From Sphingomonas bisphenolicum (GTDB taxonomy: Bacteria; Pseudomonadota; Alphaproteobacteria; Sphingomonadales; Sphingomonadaceae), in NCBI RefSeq assembly GCF_024349785.1, contig NZ_AP018817.1, positions 2,015,501 to 2,079,500 of the forward strand: a stretch of 64,000 nucleotides of DNA, written 5' to 3'. Made by a program: the position numbers and the translations under genes. A model generated the notes under the pieces. That model made no database searches, had not been told where the DNA came from, and saw only the letters and a list, made by a program, of their open reading frames with translations. Of the stretch, positions 51,450 to 59,333 are shown piece after piece. Positions within the stretch are counted from its first letter, which is position 1; each line of letters starts with the position of its first letter.

Positions 51450-51613
51450 GACGGGCGGGCGAGGCTGTCGAGGCGGCAGAAGCCGGTTTCGCCGTTCCAG
51501 CGGCCGCCCTGAATCAGGCAATCGCCGGCGCGGAACAGGCCGACATGCCAGGCGACGGCGCCCAGGACAGCCAGAACCAACAGGATCAGAATTTTGCGAG
51601 GCGTGCGTTTCAT
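51446..51613 (-). CDS. Microprotein, 55 aa, CLIQGGRW motif
   Basis: Minus strand. MKRTPRKILILLVLAVLGAVAWHVGLF is a positive-inside membrane helix, then RAGDCLIQGGRWNGETGFCRLDSLARPS. The C-x3-GGRW-x4/5-C pattern is like the adjacent 46-aa protein, so the two look like ancient paralogues. Both would place a small disulfide-bonded tail outside the inner membrane. Function unknown. Confidence 0.6.
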   Translation of the reverse strand: MKRTPRKILILLVLAVLGAVAWHVGLFRAGDCLIQGGRWNGETGFCRLDSLARPS

Positions 51614-51659
51614 GCGCGCCCCAATAGGCATGGGCGGTCCCCATGGGAAGGCGGGATAT

Positions 51660-51992
51660 ATGAAACAGGATGGCGACATGCTGGCGCGGCTGGTGGCGCA
51701 GGCCGAGGGCGCGCCGGGCGGTTTGGGGGGCGGGGCGGACATGGTGATGATCCGTGCGCTGATCGAGGAGGCGAGCGAGCTGGGCGCGGGACGGGCGCTG
51801 GAGCGGCTGGGACTGGCGGATCGTCGCGCCGAGGGCGATATGCGCGAGTTGCGCGAATTGCTGTCCGCCTGGCGCGACGCGAAGAAGGCGGCGCGCGGGG
51901 CGGTGATCGGCTGGGCGGTGCGGATTATGATGGCGCTGCTGCTGCTGGGGATCGCGGTGAAGGTGGGGTTGCTGGGGCTGGTCAAGGCATGA
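51660..51992 (+). CDS. DUF6127-like GTA-associated membrane protein
   Basis: A 110-aa protein: MKQDGDMLARLVAQAEG, GADMVMIRALIEEASELGAGRALERLGLADRRAEGDMRELRELLSAWRDAKKAARGAVIGW and a C-terminal membrane helix (IMMALLLLGIAVKVGLLGLV). I recall this pattern as DUF6127, found beside the prohead protease in sphingomonad GTA clusters; this is memory, not a search. Its stop overlaps the protease start (ATGA). Confidence 0.65.
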   Translation: MKQDGDMLARLVAQAEGAPGGLGGGADMVMIRALIEEASELGAGRALERLGLADRRAEGDMRELRELLSAWRDAKKAARGAVIGWAVRIMMALLLLGIAVKVGLLGLVKA

Positions 51993-52393
51993 GCGCGGGC
52001 GACATACGCTTTGCCGGCTATGCGGCGATCTTCGATCGGGTGGACCGGGGCGGGGATGTGGTGCGGGCGGGCGCATTCGGGGCGATCGATGCGGCGGGCG
52101 TGCCGCTGTTGTGGCAGCATGGGCCGGGCAGCGTGATCGGCCGGATCGAGACGGCGCGGGAAGATGGGCGCGGGCTGCGGGTGATCGGGCGCGTGTCGCA
52201 GCGGACCGCGGCGGGGCGCGAGGCGGCGGCGGCGCTGAAGGCCGGGGCGCTGGACGGGCTGTCGTTCGGATATCGGGTGCGCGAGGCGCGGGGCGCACGG
52301 CCGCGCGAACTGCTGGGGCTGGAACTGGTGGAGGTGAGTCTGGTGACGCATCCGATGCAGGATCTGGCGCGGGTGATTGGGGTGGAGGGGTAG
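51989..52393 (+). CDS. GTA prohead protease (gp4), HK97 / S78 family
   Basis: A 134-aa short-form serine protease that matures the capsid. IRFAGYAAIFDRVDRGGDVVRAGAF (about residues 6-30), VPLLWQHGPGSVIGRI with the catalytic His (QHG), GALDGLSFGYRV with the catalytic Ser and LELVEVSLVTHPMQDLARV are diagnostic. Overlaps the DUF6127-like gene by 4 bp. Confidence 0.92.
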   Translation: MSAGDIRFAGYAAIFDRVDRGGDVVRAGAFGAIDAAGVPLLWQHGPGSVIGRIETAREDGRGLRVIGRVSQRTAAGREAAAALKAGALDGLSFGYRVREARGARPRELLGLELVEVSLVTHPMQDLARVIGVEG

Positions 52394-52401
52394 CGCTGCT
52401 G

Positions 52402-52477
52402 TCCCCTCATCCAACTGCGCCTAGCCCGCGAGCGGGCAAGGCTGCGTATTCTTGCCCCCCGAGGGAGAAGGGTTTCA
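52402..52477 (+). repeat. GTA-region palindromic repeat, copy 3
   Basis: CCAACTGCGCCTAGCCCGCGAGCGGGCAAGGCTGCGTATTC wording, then CCCCCCGAGGGAGAAGGGTTT. It is 8 bp after the protease stop. A degraded second hairpin, so weak as a terminator. Confidence 0.65.
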
Positions 52478-52647
52478 GGTGACGCCTAGCCATTGCAGCC
52501 CGTTCGGTAGCGGGTCGGCGCTATAGTCGAGTTGCAGGACGGGGCGGCGTCGGAGGCGTGGAGGATGGATGCGATCAGTAGCTTGGTATGGGACAATGTT
52601 CGCTTCACATCCATCCGCCAAATCCGAGATCGCAAAATGGAGTAGCT

Positions 52648-53172
52648 ATGGACGCGGACGTACAGCCAACCAGTATGGGCGACATTATGTGGCGTGGCTG
52701 CCTGATATTGTTGATCCTACCCTTGGTCCTCATGCTCGGTTTCTGCGGCTGGGTACGATGGGAGTCGCCCAGAGGTGCGTTGCCGCCCGAAGTTGAATGG
52801 GATGAGATTATAGCCTTTGGCGAAGATTTTGGGTTGCGGGATGGCTGCGGTTTTGGCGCCTACCATATTTCGCCAGAAACGAGCCTGCGTTTCGTGGAAG
52901 GACGGGACTTGCCTGTTGGTTGGTATCGAACGCCATTGCCGATGGAAGACGGTCAATATGCCTATGTCGGGCCGGATCGAAAGCGGATTACGCTTTATGC
53001 GCATCATGGAACGACGTGCGCGTCCAAGAAGGGAAAGAGATTGGGCTTGCCCGACCGCTATCAGCGGGCGCTGCGCGGGCCGGGCAACTGGTATAGGATT
53101 TCCAACCATGGTGAAGGGCTAATAGTGGTTTCTCCCAAGGAGGCACTGGCTTGGTATCTCTATTTCGGCTGA
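52648..53172 (+). CDS. Hypothetical membrane-anchored protein
   Basis: A protein of about 174 aa: MWRGCLILLILPLVLMLGFCGWVRW is a membrane anchor near the N-terminus; the rest (LPPEVEWDEIIAFGEDFGLRDGCGFGAYHISPETSLRFVEGRD; YAYVGPDRKRITLYAHHGTTC) is an outside domain, unrecognised. GC is lower than in flanking GTA genes, and it splits the otherwise tight protease-capsid pair, so it looks acquired. The start is uncertain (ATG 52648 chosen; ATG 52675 possible). Confidence 0.65.
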   Translation: MDADVQPTSMGDIMWRGCLILLILPLVLMLGFCGWVRWESPRGALPPEVEWDEIIAFGEDFGLRDGCGFGAYHISPETSLRFVEGRDLPVGWYRTPLPMEDGQYAYVGPDRKRITLYAHHGTTCASKKGKRLGLPDRYQRALRGPGNWYRISNHGEGLIVVSPKEALAWYLYFG

Positions 53173-53200
53173 GCCAATGATGGGATGATGGAGGGGAGCT

Positions 53201-53274
53201 TTCCCCTCTCCAACTTCGCCTGACCGGCTGCGCCGGTAAGGCTTCGTATCCTCTCCCCCAAGGGGCGAGGATTT
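53201..53274 (+). repeat. GTA-region palindromic repeat, copy 4
   Basis: CCAACTTCGCCTGACCGGCTGCGCCGGTAAGGCTTCGTATCC wording with ACCGGC-TGC-GCCGGT stem, then CTCCCCCAAGGGGCGAGGATTTT. Confidence 0.7.
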
Positions 53275-53278
53275 TGCA

Positions 53279-53307
53279 GGGCAGTCCGTCGGGGCCGCCC
53301 TTTTTTG
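53279..53307 (+). terminator. Hairpin with T-run just before the capsid gene
   Basis: GGGCAGTCC...GGGGCCGCCC followed by TTTTTT, one mismatch in the stem, 12 bp before the major capsid start. It would shut off read-through from the hypothetical gene, implying a separate capsid promoter or antitermination. Confidence 0.55.
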
Positions 53308-53318
53308 TGGAGACGGGC

Positions 53319-54446
53319 ATGACGGATCAGGTGACGGACGCACTGGAAGCGCGGTTCGATGCGGTGGTGCAGGGGGAGCGGATCGATGGACTGGAGGGGG
53401 AGATTGCGGCGCTGAAGGGGGCTTTGCTGGCCGCGCAGCGACCGGCGCTGGATGGCGTGAAGGGCGGGGCGGTAGACCCGGCGCGGGCGGCGTTCGTCGA
53501 TCGCTATCTGCGACAGGGTCATGAGGCGGGGGTCGAGCTGAAGAGCTTTTCCGGCGCTTCCGGCGCGGCGGGCGGCTATGCGGTGCCGCGCGAGATCGAC
53601 CAGTTGATCGGATCGACGCTCAAGGCCATTTCGCCGATCCGGTCGATCGCCAATGTGGTGCGCACCGGGACTGCGGGCTATCGCAAGCTGGTGAGCGCGG
53701 GCGGCATCGTGTCGGGATGGGCCAGCGAGACCGGCGCGCGGGCCGAGACGGGGACGCCGAGCTTCAACGCGATCGCGCCGCCCAGTGGCGAGCTATACGC
53801 CAATCCGGCGGCGAGTCAGGCGATGCTGGACGATGCGCAGTTCGATGTCGAAGCCTGGCTGGCGAGCGAGATCGGGCGCGAGTTTGCGGTGGCGGAGGGC
53901 GCGGCCTTCGTCAACGGCAACGGGACGAACAAGCCCAAGGGCTTTTTGACTTATACCACCACAAATGAGGCCGACAGCGTGCGCGCGTTCGGATCGCTGC
54001 AATATGTGGCGTCGGGCGCGGCGGGCGCCTTTGCCGCGTCGAACCCGCAGGACAAGCTGATCGATCTGGTCCAGAGCCTGCGCGCGCCTTATCGCCAGGG
54101 GGCGAGCTTCGTGATGAACAGCGCCACGCTGGCGGCGGTGCGCAAGATGAAGACGACCGACGGCGCCTTCATCTGGCAGCCGGGGTTGGCGGGTGGACAG
54201 CCCGCCACGCTGCTGGGCTATCCGGTGGTCGAGGCGGAGGACATGCCCGATATCGCCGCCAACAGCCTGTCGATCGCCTTCGGCAATTTCCAGGCCGGCT
54301 ATGTCATCGCCGAACGCAGCGAGACGAGCATCCTGCGCGATCCGTTCAGCAACAAGCCGTTCGTGCATTTCTACGCCGTCAAGCGGATCGGCGGCGCGGT
54401 GGCCAACAGCGAGGCGATCAAGCTGATGAAGTTCGCCGCTTCGTAA
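53319..54446 (+). CDS. GTA major capsid protein (gp5), HK97 family
   Basis: A 375-aa capsid precursor. The N-terminal helical delta/scaffold part (MTDQVTDALEARFDAVVQGERIDGLEGEIAALKGALLAAQRPALDG) is removed by the protease; the mature HK97 fold follows (KSFSGASGAAGGYAVPREIDQLIGSTLKAISPIRSIANVVRTGTAGYRKLV; EIGREFAVAEGAAFVNGNGTNKPKGFLTY; FVMNSATLAAVRKMKTTDGAFIWQP; GYPVVEAEDMPDIAANSLSIAFGNF). A perfect terminator lies 94 bp downstream, so it is probably the most abundant GTA transcript. Confidence 0.94.
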   Translation: MTDQVTDALEARFDAVVQGERIDGLEGEIAALKGALLAAQRPALDGVKGGAVDPARAAFVDRYLRQGHEAGVELKSFSGASGAAGGYAVPREIDQLIGSTLKAISPIRSIANVVRTGTAGYRKLVSAGGIVSGWASETGARAETGTPSFNAIAPPSGELYANPAASQAMLDDAQFDVEAWLASEIGREFAVAEGAAFVNGNGTNKPKGFLTYTTTNEADSVRAFGSLQYVASGAAGAFAASNPQDKLIDLVQSLRAPYRQGASFVMNSATLAAVRKMKTTDGAFIWQPGLAGGQPATLLGYPVVEAEDMPDIAANSLSIAFGNFQAGYVIAERSETSILRDPFSNKPFVHFYAVKRIGGAVANSEAIKLMKFAAS

Positions 54447-54464
54447 AGATTGAGGGGGCGTTGT

Positions 54465-54540
54465 TCCCCCTCTTCCAACTTTGCCTGGGCAGCAAGCTGC
54501 CAAGGCTTCGTATCCTTGTCCCCCGTGGGGAGACGGTTTT
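54465..54540 (+). repeat. GTA-region palindromic repeat, copy 5
   Basis: TTCCAACTTTGCCTGGGCAGCAAGCTGCCAAGGCTTCGTATCC wording with GGCAGC-AA-GCTGCC stem, then TCCCCC-gt-GGGGAGA and T-run. It is immediately followed by a second hairpin. Confidence 0.75.
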
Positions 54541-54570
54541 GGGGCAGCGTTTTGACGCTGCCCCTTTTTT
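54541..54570 (+). terminator. Perfect intrinsic terminator after the capsid gene
   Basis: GGGGCAGCGT-TTTG-ACGCTGCCCC with TTTTTT: perfect 10-bp GC-rich stem and six T residues. It lies between the capsid gene and the tail fibre start at 54585. Confidence 0.9.
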
Positions 54571-54584
54571 GTGAGGGGGTGGGC

Positions 54585-56576
54585 GTGGCGATCACGGAAC
54601 TGGAGATGGCGGACCTGGTGCGCGAGACGTGCCATGCAGGCGGCGAGGGGCCGCTGGCGCTGGGCGGCGCACTGCCCGGCTATCGCGCCTTTGCCGCGGC
54701 GCTCAATCCCGGCGCGACCTTTCCCTATGTCATCCAAGGGGTAGCCGATTCCGGTCAATGGGAAGCCGGCGTCGGCGCGATCGATGGCGAGGGCAGGCTG
54801 GTACGCACGCCACAGGCATCGTCGGCAGGCGGCGGCGCGGTGGATTTCGTCGCGGGCGAGAAGCATGTCGGGTTGGCGCTGCACGCGGGCTGGGTCGCGC
54901 AGGTCAACGAGCATGACCATGGGCTGGACGAGGTTGCCGGGTTGACGGCGGCGCTGGCGGGCAAGCAGGCGGCGAACGGCGAATTGAGCGCGATCGCGGC
55001 GCTGGCGACCAGCGGATTCGGGCGCGGCGTGCTGACTCTGGGCGACGGCGCGGCGTTCCGATCCTATATCGGGGCGGGCACATCGTCCGCGGACGGTACG
55101 GTGACGGCGGTGGCGGCGGGCAGCGGCATGGCGTTCGCGACGATCGGGGCGGCGGGCAGCGTGACGCTGGGGACGCCGTCGAGCGTCACGCTGGGATCGA
55201 CCAATGGCGTGGGGGCGGGTACGCACAGCCATGCCTTCGCACCCGGCGGGACCAGCGCACAATATCTGCGTGGCGACGGGTCGCTGGCCACCTTTCCCAC
55301 GGGCAGCGCGCTCAGCACGGTGGACGACAGCAATGTCACGCTGACCCTGGGCGGCGGGCCGGGGAATGCGCTGCTGAACGCGACGTCGATCAGCGTCGGC
55401 TGGTCGGGCCAGTTGCCGGTGGCGCGGGGCGGGACCGGGGTGGCGAGCCTCACCGGCTATGTGAAGGGCAACGGCGCGGCGGCGTTGAGCGCCAGCGCGA
55501 CGATCCCCAGCACGGACATTAGCGGATTGGGCACGATGGCGGGCCAGAGCGCGGGTGCGGTCGCCATCACCGGCGGGATGGCGAGCCTGGCGTCGTTGAG
55601 CGTCGCGCCGGCATCGGGTCCGGCCAATGCGGCGATCAATGCGGCGAACGGTCAAAGCGCCAGCCTGTCGCTGTACACGGCGGGCGTGGAAATGTGGCGG
55701 GTCGAGCGCACCGCGACGGCGAACGGCGGCAGCAATGCCGGGTCCGACTTCGCCCTGCGCCGCATGGACGACAGCGGTGCGCTGCTGGGCACGGCGATAA
55801 GCGTGTCGCGCGCGACCGGCGCTATGACGATCGGCAGCGTCACCAGCAGCGGCGCCAGCGCCGCGGTGATTTCCGCCGTGCGCACGGGGAGCGCGGTCAA
55901 TTGCGACTATGTCGCGCAGACGACGGCCGGCGCCATCTATTTCGGCAATGCCGATGGCAGCAAATTCGCCGTCGGCCCCAGCAACAACCTGGCGACCACG
56001 CCTTTCCTGTCCGCCAGCGCGACCATCTGCGCCATCGGCGCGTCGGTCGAAACGACTTTCGCCGGGCCGGGGCGGCCGGTTGCGGACAATATGACCGGCT
56101 GGGGCAGCGCGTCCTTCCGCTGGTCCACCATTTATGCCGGTAGCGGGACGATCAACACGTCCGACGCGCGGAGCAAATGCGATGTCGGGTCTGTCGAGGC
56201 AATATTGATCGACGCATGGGGCGCGGTCGGCTGGCGGCGCTATCGCTTCGTCGAGGCGGTGGCGGAGAAGGGCGATGCCGCGCGCTGGCATCTGGGGCTG
56301 GTGGCGCAGCAGGTGCGCGATGCTATCGATGCGCGGCTGGGCGACGGCGCGGCGGTGCGATGGGGGCTGTTGTGCCACGATAGCTGGGACGCAGAGCCGG
56401 AGGAGCGGGCGGAGGACGGCACGCTGGTTCGTGCGGCGCGCGACGCCGGGGATCGCTGGGGCCTGCGCTACGACGAATGTTTGGCGCTGGAAGCGCTGTG
56501 GCAGCGGCGCGCGATCGCGGGGCTGGCGGCGCGTCTGGATGCCCTGGAAGCGGGAGGCGGCCATGCTGGCGGGTGA
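54585..56576 (+). CDS. GTA-associated tail fibre with C-terminal S74 intramolecular chaperone
   Basis: A 663-aa protein starting at GTG 54585 (GAGGGGGTGGGC upstream; no ATG fits). The N-terminus FPYVIQGVADSGQWEAGVGAIDGEGRLVRTP (about residues 47-77) resembles virion-attachment domains of lambdoid-type fibres. The middle is a Gly/Ser/Thr/Ala-rich beta-helical shaft. The C-terminal 150 residues are a Peptidase_S74 domain: WSTIYAGSGTINTSDARSKCDVG (cleavage Ser-Asp), RRYRFVEAVAEKGDAARWHLGLVAQQVRDAID. S74 chaperones trimerise and self-cleave. An adaptor gene follows. It likely gives the particle its surface-binding specificity. Confidence 0.82.
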   Translation: MAITELEMADLVRETCHAGGEGPLALGGALPGYRAFAAALNPGATFPYVIQGVADSGQWEAGVGAIDGEGRLVRTPQASSAGGGAVDFVAGEKHVGLALHAGWVAQVNEHDHGLDEVAGLTAALAGKQAANGELSAIAALATSGFGRGVLTLGDGAAFRSYIGAGTSSADGTVTAVAAGSGMAFATIGAAGSVTLGTPSSVTLGSTNGVGAGTHSHAFAPGGTSAQYLRGDGSLATFPTGSALSTVDDSNVTLTLGGGPGNALLNATSISVGWSGQLPVARGGTGVASLTGYVKGNGAAALSASATIPSTDISGLGTMAGQSAGAVAITGGMASLASLSVAPASGPANAAINAANGQSASLSLYTAGVEMWRVERTATANGGSNAGSDFALRRMDDSGALLGTAISVSRATGAMTIGSVTSSGASAAVISAVRTGSAVNCDYVAQTTAGAIYFGNADGSKFAVGPSNNLATTPFLSASATICAIGASVETTFAGPGRPVADNMTGWGSASFRWSTIYAGSGTINTSDARSKCDVGSVEAILIDAWGAVGWRRYRFVEAVAEKGDAARWHLGLVAQQVRDAIDARLGDGAAVRWGLLCHDSWDAEPEERAEDGTLVRAARDAGDRWGLRYDECLALEALWQRRAIAGLAARLDALEAGGGHAGG

Positions 56577-56724
56577 GGCGATCGGCGCGGGCGCGCTGGG
56601 CATGGTGCGGGTGGCGGCGCCGGGACCGTGGCGCTGGGGCATCCGCCCGGGGCAGGCCGCGCGCATCGCCGCGCGGGACGGGGCGATGCGGCCCGAGCGG
56701 GACAAGGGGAGCAAGGTCCGATGA
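56563..56724 (+). CDS. Small protein, 53 aa, between fibre and adaptor
   Basis: MLAGEAIGAGALGMVRVAAPGPWRWGIRPGQAARIAARDGAMRPERDKGSKVR. It overlaps the fibre's end and the next start (ATGA), and GGAGG precedes its ATG at 56563. Basic, no known domain. The coupled junctions suggest it is translated with the fibre; it could be a fibre assembly helper (inference). Confidence 0.6.
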   Translation: MLAGEAIGAGALGMVRVAAPGPWRWGIRPGQAARIAARDGAMRPERDKGSKVR

Positions 56725-56999
56725 GCCTATATGTCAAAGACCCGCAGGCGCGGGTGGATCATGCGATCGACTGGTCCGCCTATCTGGCGGAGCAGAGCCT
56801 GGTCGCCAGCCTGTGGACGGTGACGCCGGAGGAGGCGGGCGGGCTGATGGTGGAAGCTGACGCCTTCGAGGCGCAGCGCAGCACGGTGCGGCTGGGCGGC
56901 GGCGTGGTGGGGCGCATCTATCGGCTGACCAACCGCGTCACCCTGTCCGACGGGCAGGTGGACGAGCGGTCGGTGACGATGCGGGTGGAGGAGCGCTGA
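56721..56999 (+). CDS. Phage fiber-tail adaptor-like protein
   Basis: A 92-aa protein: YVKDPQARVDHAIDWSAYLAEQSLVASLWTVTPEEAGGLMVEADAF, then an Ig-like half VRLGGGVVGRIYRLTNRVTLSDGQVDERSVTMRVEER. This is the pattern of the small phage fiber-tail adaptor family found next to head-tail connectors. It would link the fibre to the tail or head. Confidence 0.72.
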   Translation: MSLYVKDPQARVDHAIDWSAYLAEQSLVASLWTVTPEEAGGLMVEADAFEAQRSTVRLGGGVVGRIYRLTNRVTLSDGQVDERSVTMRVEER

Positions 57000-57001
57000 A
57001 G

Positions 57002-57535
57002 ATGGTGGAAGAGAGCGAAAGCGGGGCGCTGGCGGCATCGCTGGCGGAGCTGAAGGCCTATTTGCGGATCGAGACGGGCGCGGAGGACGCGGTGCTGGCC
57101 GGCCTGTTGCGCAGCGCGGCGGCGCTGTGCGAGCAGTTTATAGGCCAGTGGCTGATCGCACGAGCCGCGCGCGAGACGGTTGCAGGGGACGGGGGCTGGC
57201 AAAGGCTGTCGGCGCGGCCGGTAGCGGCCATAGAAGCGGTCGAGGCGGTGAATGCCGACGGGATGCCCGAACTGCTGCCGGTAGATGCTTATGCGATCGA
57301 CATCGATGCGACGGGCGACGGGTGGGTGCGGTCGACCCGCGCCGGTGACGGACGGCGGCTGGCGGTGCGATACCGGGCGGGGCTGGCGGCGGAACTGAAT
57401 GGCCTGCCCGAAGCGCTGCGGCAGGGGATCGTGCGGCTGGCGGCAGAGCATTTCGTGGCGCGCGGCGGTGAAAGCGCGCCGCCGGCCGTGGTGAGCGCGC
57501 TGTGGCGGCCGTTCCGGCGGATGCGGCTGGCATGA
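57002..57535 (+). CDS. GTA head-tail connector protein (gp6-like)
   Basis: A 177-aa protein of the phage gp6 / phiE125 gp8 family: LAELKAYLRIETGAEDAVLAGLLRSAAALCEQFIGQWLI (N-terminal helices, about residues 14-52), then AVRYRAGLAAELNGLPEALRQGIVRLAAEHFVARGG and PPAVVSALWRPFRRMRL. It binds below the portal. Its stop overlaps the gp7-like start. Confidence 0.85.
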   Translation: MVEESESGALAASLAELKAYLRIETGAEDAVLAGLLRSAAALCEQFIGQWLIARAARETVAGDGGWQRLSARPVAAIEAVEAVNADGMPELLPVDAYAIDIDATGDGWVRSTRAGDGRRLAVRYRAGLAAELNGLPEALRQGIVRLAAEHFVARGGESAPPAVVSALWRPFRRMRLA

Positions 57536-57723
57536 GGGCCCGGCTGGTCGCGCTGGCCGAGACGCGAGCGGCGCACCGGCGGGCGCGGATACTCGCAGCG
57601 CTGGAAGAGGTCGGCGTGGCGGCGGTGATCGACGGCGACGCGGTGCGGGCGTCCGCGCCGGGACTGGCGCGGCGATGGTGGCGCGATCTGGCGCTGCGGG
57701 ATGCGGGGAGGGACGGGTTATGA
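57532..57723 (+). CDS. GTA gp7-like small head-tail protein
   Basis: A 63-aa helical basic protein: MRARLVALAETRAAHRRARILAALEEVGVAAVIDGDAVRASAPGLARRWWRDLALRDAGRDGL. Position and ATGA overlaps on both sides match gp7, the head-tail joining gene of GTA clusters. The sequence alone would not identify it. Confidence 0.65.
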   Translation: MRARLVALAETRAAHRRARILAALEEVGVAAVIDGDAVRASAPGLARRWWRDLALRDAGRDGL

Positions 57724-58124
57724 GCGCGGAAGTGGCGGTACGCGCGGCGGTGATCGCCGCTTTGCGGGCGGACGGCGCGTTGATGGACGGGCTGAACGGC
57801 CTGTATGACGGCGAGCCGGGACGGGCGAGCGCGCCCTATGGCCATGTCGGCGAGTGTATCGGCGCGGACTGGGGCGGCAAGGATGTCGAGGGACGCGAAT
57901 TGCGGCTGACCATAGGCTTGCGGATCGCGAATGAGACGCCGGCGCGGCTGGCGGATTTGATCGGGCGGATCGATCCGGCGATCGGCCAGGCACAGGTGCA
58001 GGACGGGTGGCGCGTCGTCAGCGCGCGGCTGGTCCGGTCGCGCGTCGCGCGCGACCAAGGAAAGCCGCCCGCGGGATGGCGGGCGGTGATCGACTATCGG
58101 TTGCGGGCAGCGCGGGAGGGGTGA
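57720..58124 (+). CDS. GTA gp8-like tail terminator, DUF3168
   Basis: A 134-aa protein: VRAAVIAALRADGALMDGLNGLYDGEPGRASAPYGHVGECIGADWGGKDVEGRELRLTIGLRIANETPARLADLIGRI, a clear DUF3168 pattern (dynamic range of short helix, G-x-Y-D, then tail-terminator strands). It caps the tail tube end. Overlaps gp7 by ATGA. Confidence 0.88.
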   Translation: MSAEVAVRAAVIAALRADGALMDGLNGLYDGEPGRASAPYGHVGECIGADWGGKDVEGRELRLTIGLRIANETPARLADLIGRIDPAIGQAQVQDGWRVVSARLVRSRVARDQGKPPAGWRAVIDYRLRAAREG

Positions 58125-58142
58125 TGCCCCTCCCGATGGGGG

Positions 58143-58466
58143 TCAGCCCGGACGGCTGCTTTCTTCATATTCGCCGGTGATCTTGTCGACATATTCGGAA
58201 ATCTGATCGTCGGCGTCGCTATTGGCGGCGGCGTCCGACATCTTGTCGGCCTTGTCCGATGCGACGATGGCGGCGCGGAACGCGGCTTCCTTGTCGGCGC
58301 AGGCTTTTTTCATCTCGGCCTGGAAATCGCCGACCGGCAATTTCTTTTCCAGGGCCGGCTGGACCTGGGCGCTGAGGCATTTGGAAAAATCCTTGCGCCC
58401 CGCGCCGACGGCGTCAGCGGAAGGGGCGGCGGCCAGCATCATCACGAGCGAAGCGGCAACAATCAT
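58143..58466 (-). CDS. Secreted protein, unknown, antisense within the GTA cluster
   Basis: A 107-aa precursor: signal peptide MIVAASLVMMLAAAPSADA, then KDFSKCLSAQVQPALEKKLPVGDFQAEMKKACADKEAAFRAAIVASDKADKMSDAAANSDADDQISEYVDKITGEYEESSRP, a helical acidic domain with two Cys. GGAGAGG precedes its ATG at 58466. Host-type gene between gp8 and gp9. Confidence 0.75.
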   Translation of the reverse strand: MIVAASLVMMLAAAPSADAVGAGRKDFSKCLSAQVQPALEKKLPVGDFQAEMKKACADKEAAFRAAIVASDKADKMSDAAANSDADDQISEYVDKITGEYEESSRPG

Positions 58467-58602
58467 AGAAACCTCTCCATAGCGGCGTCTTCACGCTGCG
58501 ACCGGATGGTCGAATGCCATCCGAGTCTCTTATTTTTTCGCGATTTTCCGGGCGGTGGCAGGGTGCTTGCCGCGTCGGGGTCGCTTGGCTGGAGAATGCG
58601 CC

Positions 58603-59010
58603 ATGGGCGTCGAAAAGGGAAGTGCGTTTCTGTTGAAAGTGGGCGACGGAAACATGCCTGCAACATATGCGACGGTGGCCGGGATGCGGACCACCCAGTT
58701 GTCGGTAAATGGCGAGGCGGTGAACATCACCAGCAAGGATAGCGGCGGCTGGCGCGAATTGCTGTCGGGGGCGGGCGTGCGGTCGGTCAGCGTATCGGCG
58801 GCGGGGCTGTTCACCGGCTCTGCGGCGGAAGTGCGCATCCGCAACCATGCGCTGTCAGGCACGATCGAGGATTATGAGCTGAGCTTCGAGAGCGGCGAGC
58901 GGATGCGCGGGCGCTTCCTGGTCACGCGGCTGGACTATGCCGGCGACTATAATGGCGAGCGCAACTATGCGCTGAGCCTGGAAAGCAGCGGCGCGGTGGT
59001 GAGCGAATGA
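58603..59010 (+). CDS. GTA major tail protein (gp9), TP901-1 family
   Basis: A 135-aa tail-tube subunit: KGSAFLLKVGDGNMPATYATVAGMRTTQLSVNGEAVNITSKDSGGWRELLSGAGVRSVSVSAAGLFTGSAAE (about residues 5-76) and LTS-like C-terminal strands (FLVTRLDYAGDYNGERNYALSLESSGAV). Diagnostic of TP901-1-type major tail proteins of GTAs. Stop overlaps gp10 (ATGA). Confidence 0.92.
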   Translation: MGVEKGSAFLLKVGDGNMPATYATVAGMRTTQLSVNGEAVNITSKDSGGWRELLSGAGVRSVSVSAAGLFTGSAAEVRIRNHALSGTIEDYELSFESGERMRGRFLVTRLDYAGDYNGERNYALSLESSGAVVSE

Positions 59011-59333
59011 GCGGGGTGGCGAACCTGGAGCGGCCAAATCCTGAAAGAGGCGAGGCGGCGCTGGCGCTGGGCGGCGAGACCCTGGCGCTGCGGCCCAGTT
59101 TCGGCGCGCTGGTGGCGGCGGAGGCGGAACTGGGGCCGTTGTTCGATCTGGTCGAGCGGGCGGCGGACGGGAAATTGTCGCTGGCCGACCTGGTGGCTTT
59201 GTTCTGGCATTGCCTGGTCGATCGCGAGGCGGTGAGCCGCGAGGCGCTGGGCGAGGCGATCGTCGCGGTCGGGCTGGCAAAGGTGACGCCTGTGCTGAAA
59301 GCCGTTTTGCAGCAGATATTGGCGGGGAAGTGA
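59007..59333 (+). CDS. GTA gp10-family tail protein
   Basis: A 108-aa protein: EAALALGGETLALRPSFGALVAAEAELGPLFDLVERAADGKLSLADLVALFWHCL is the GTA-gp10 (DUF3356-type) pattern; the rest is helical. It works in tail assembly with the chaperone that follows, with which it overlaps (GTGA). Confidence 0.88.
   Translation: MSGVANLERPNPERGEAALALGGETLALRPSFGALVAAEAELGPLFDLVERAADGKLSLADLVALFWHCLVDREAVSREALGEAIVAVGLAKVTPVLKAVLQQILAGK

Noticed and set aside
54450..54584. Upstream extension of the tail fibre
   Set aside because: It would run through the repeat and the perfect terminator; GTG 54585 has a ribosome site.
53793..56714. A 973-codon minus-strand frame across the capsid and tail fibre genes
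   Set aside because: No recognisable domain, Arg/Ala/Gly-rich translation, and it opposes the HK97 capsid and S74 fibre. Long antisense frames are common here.
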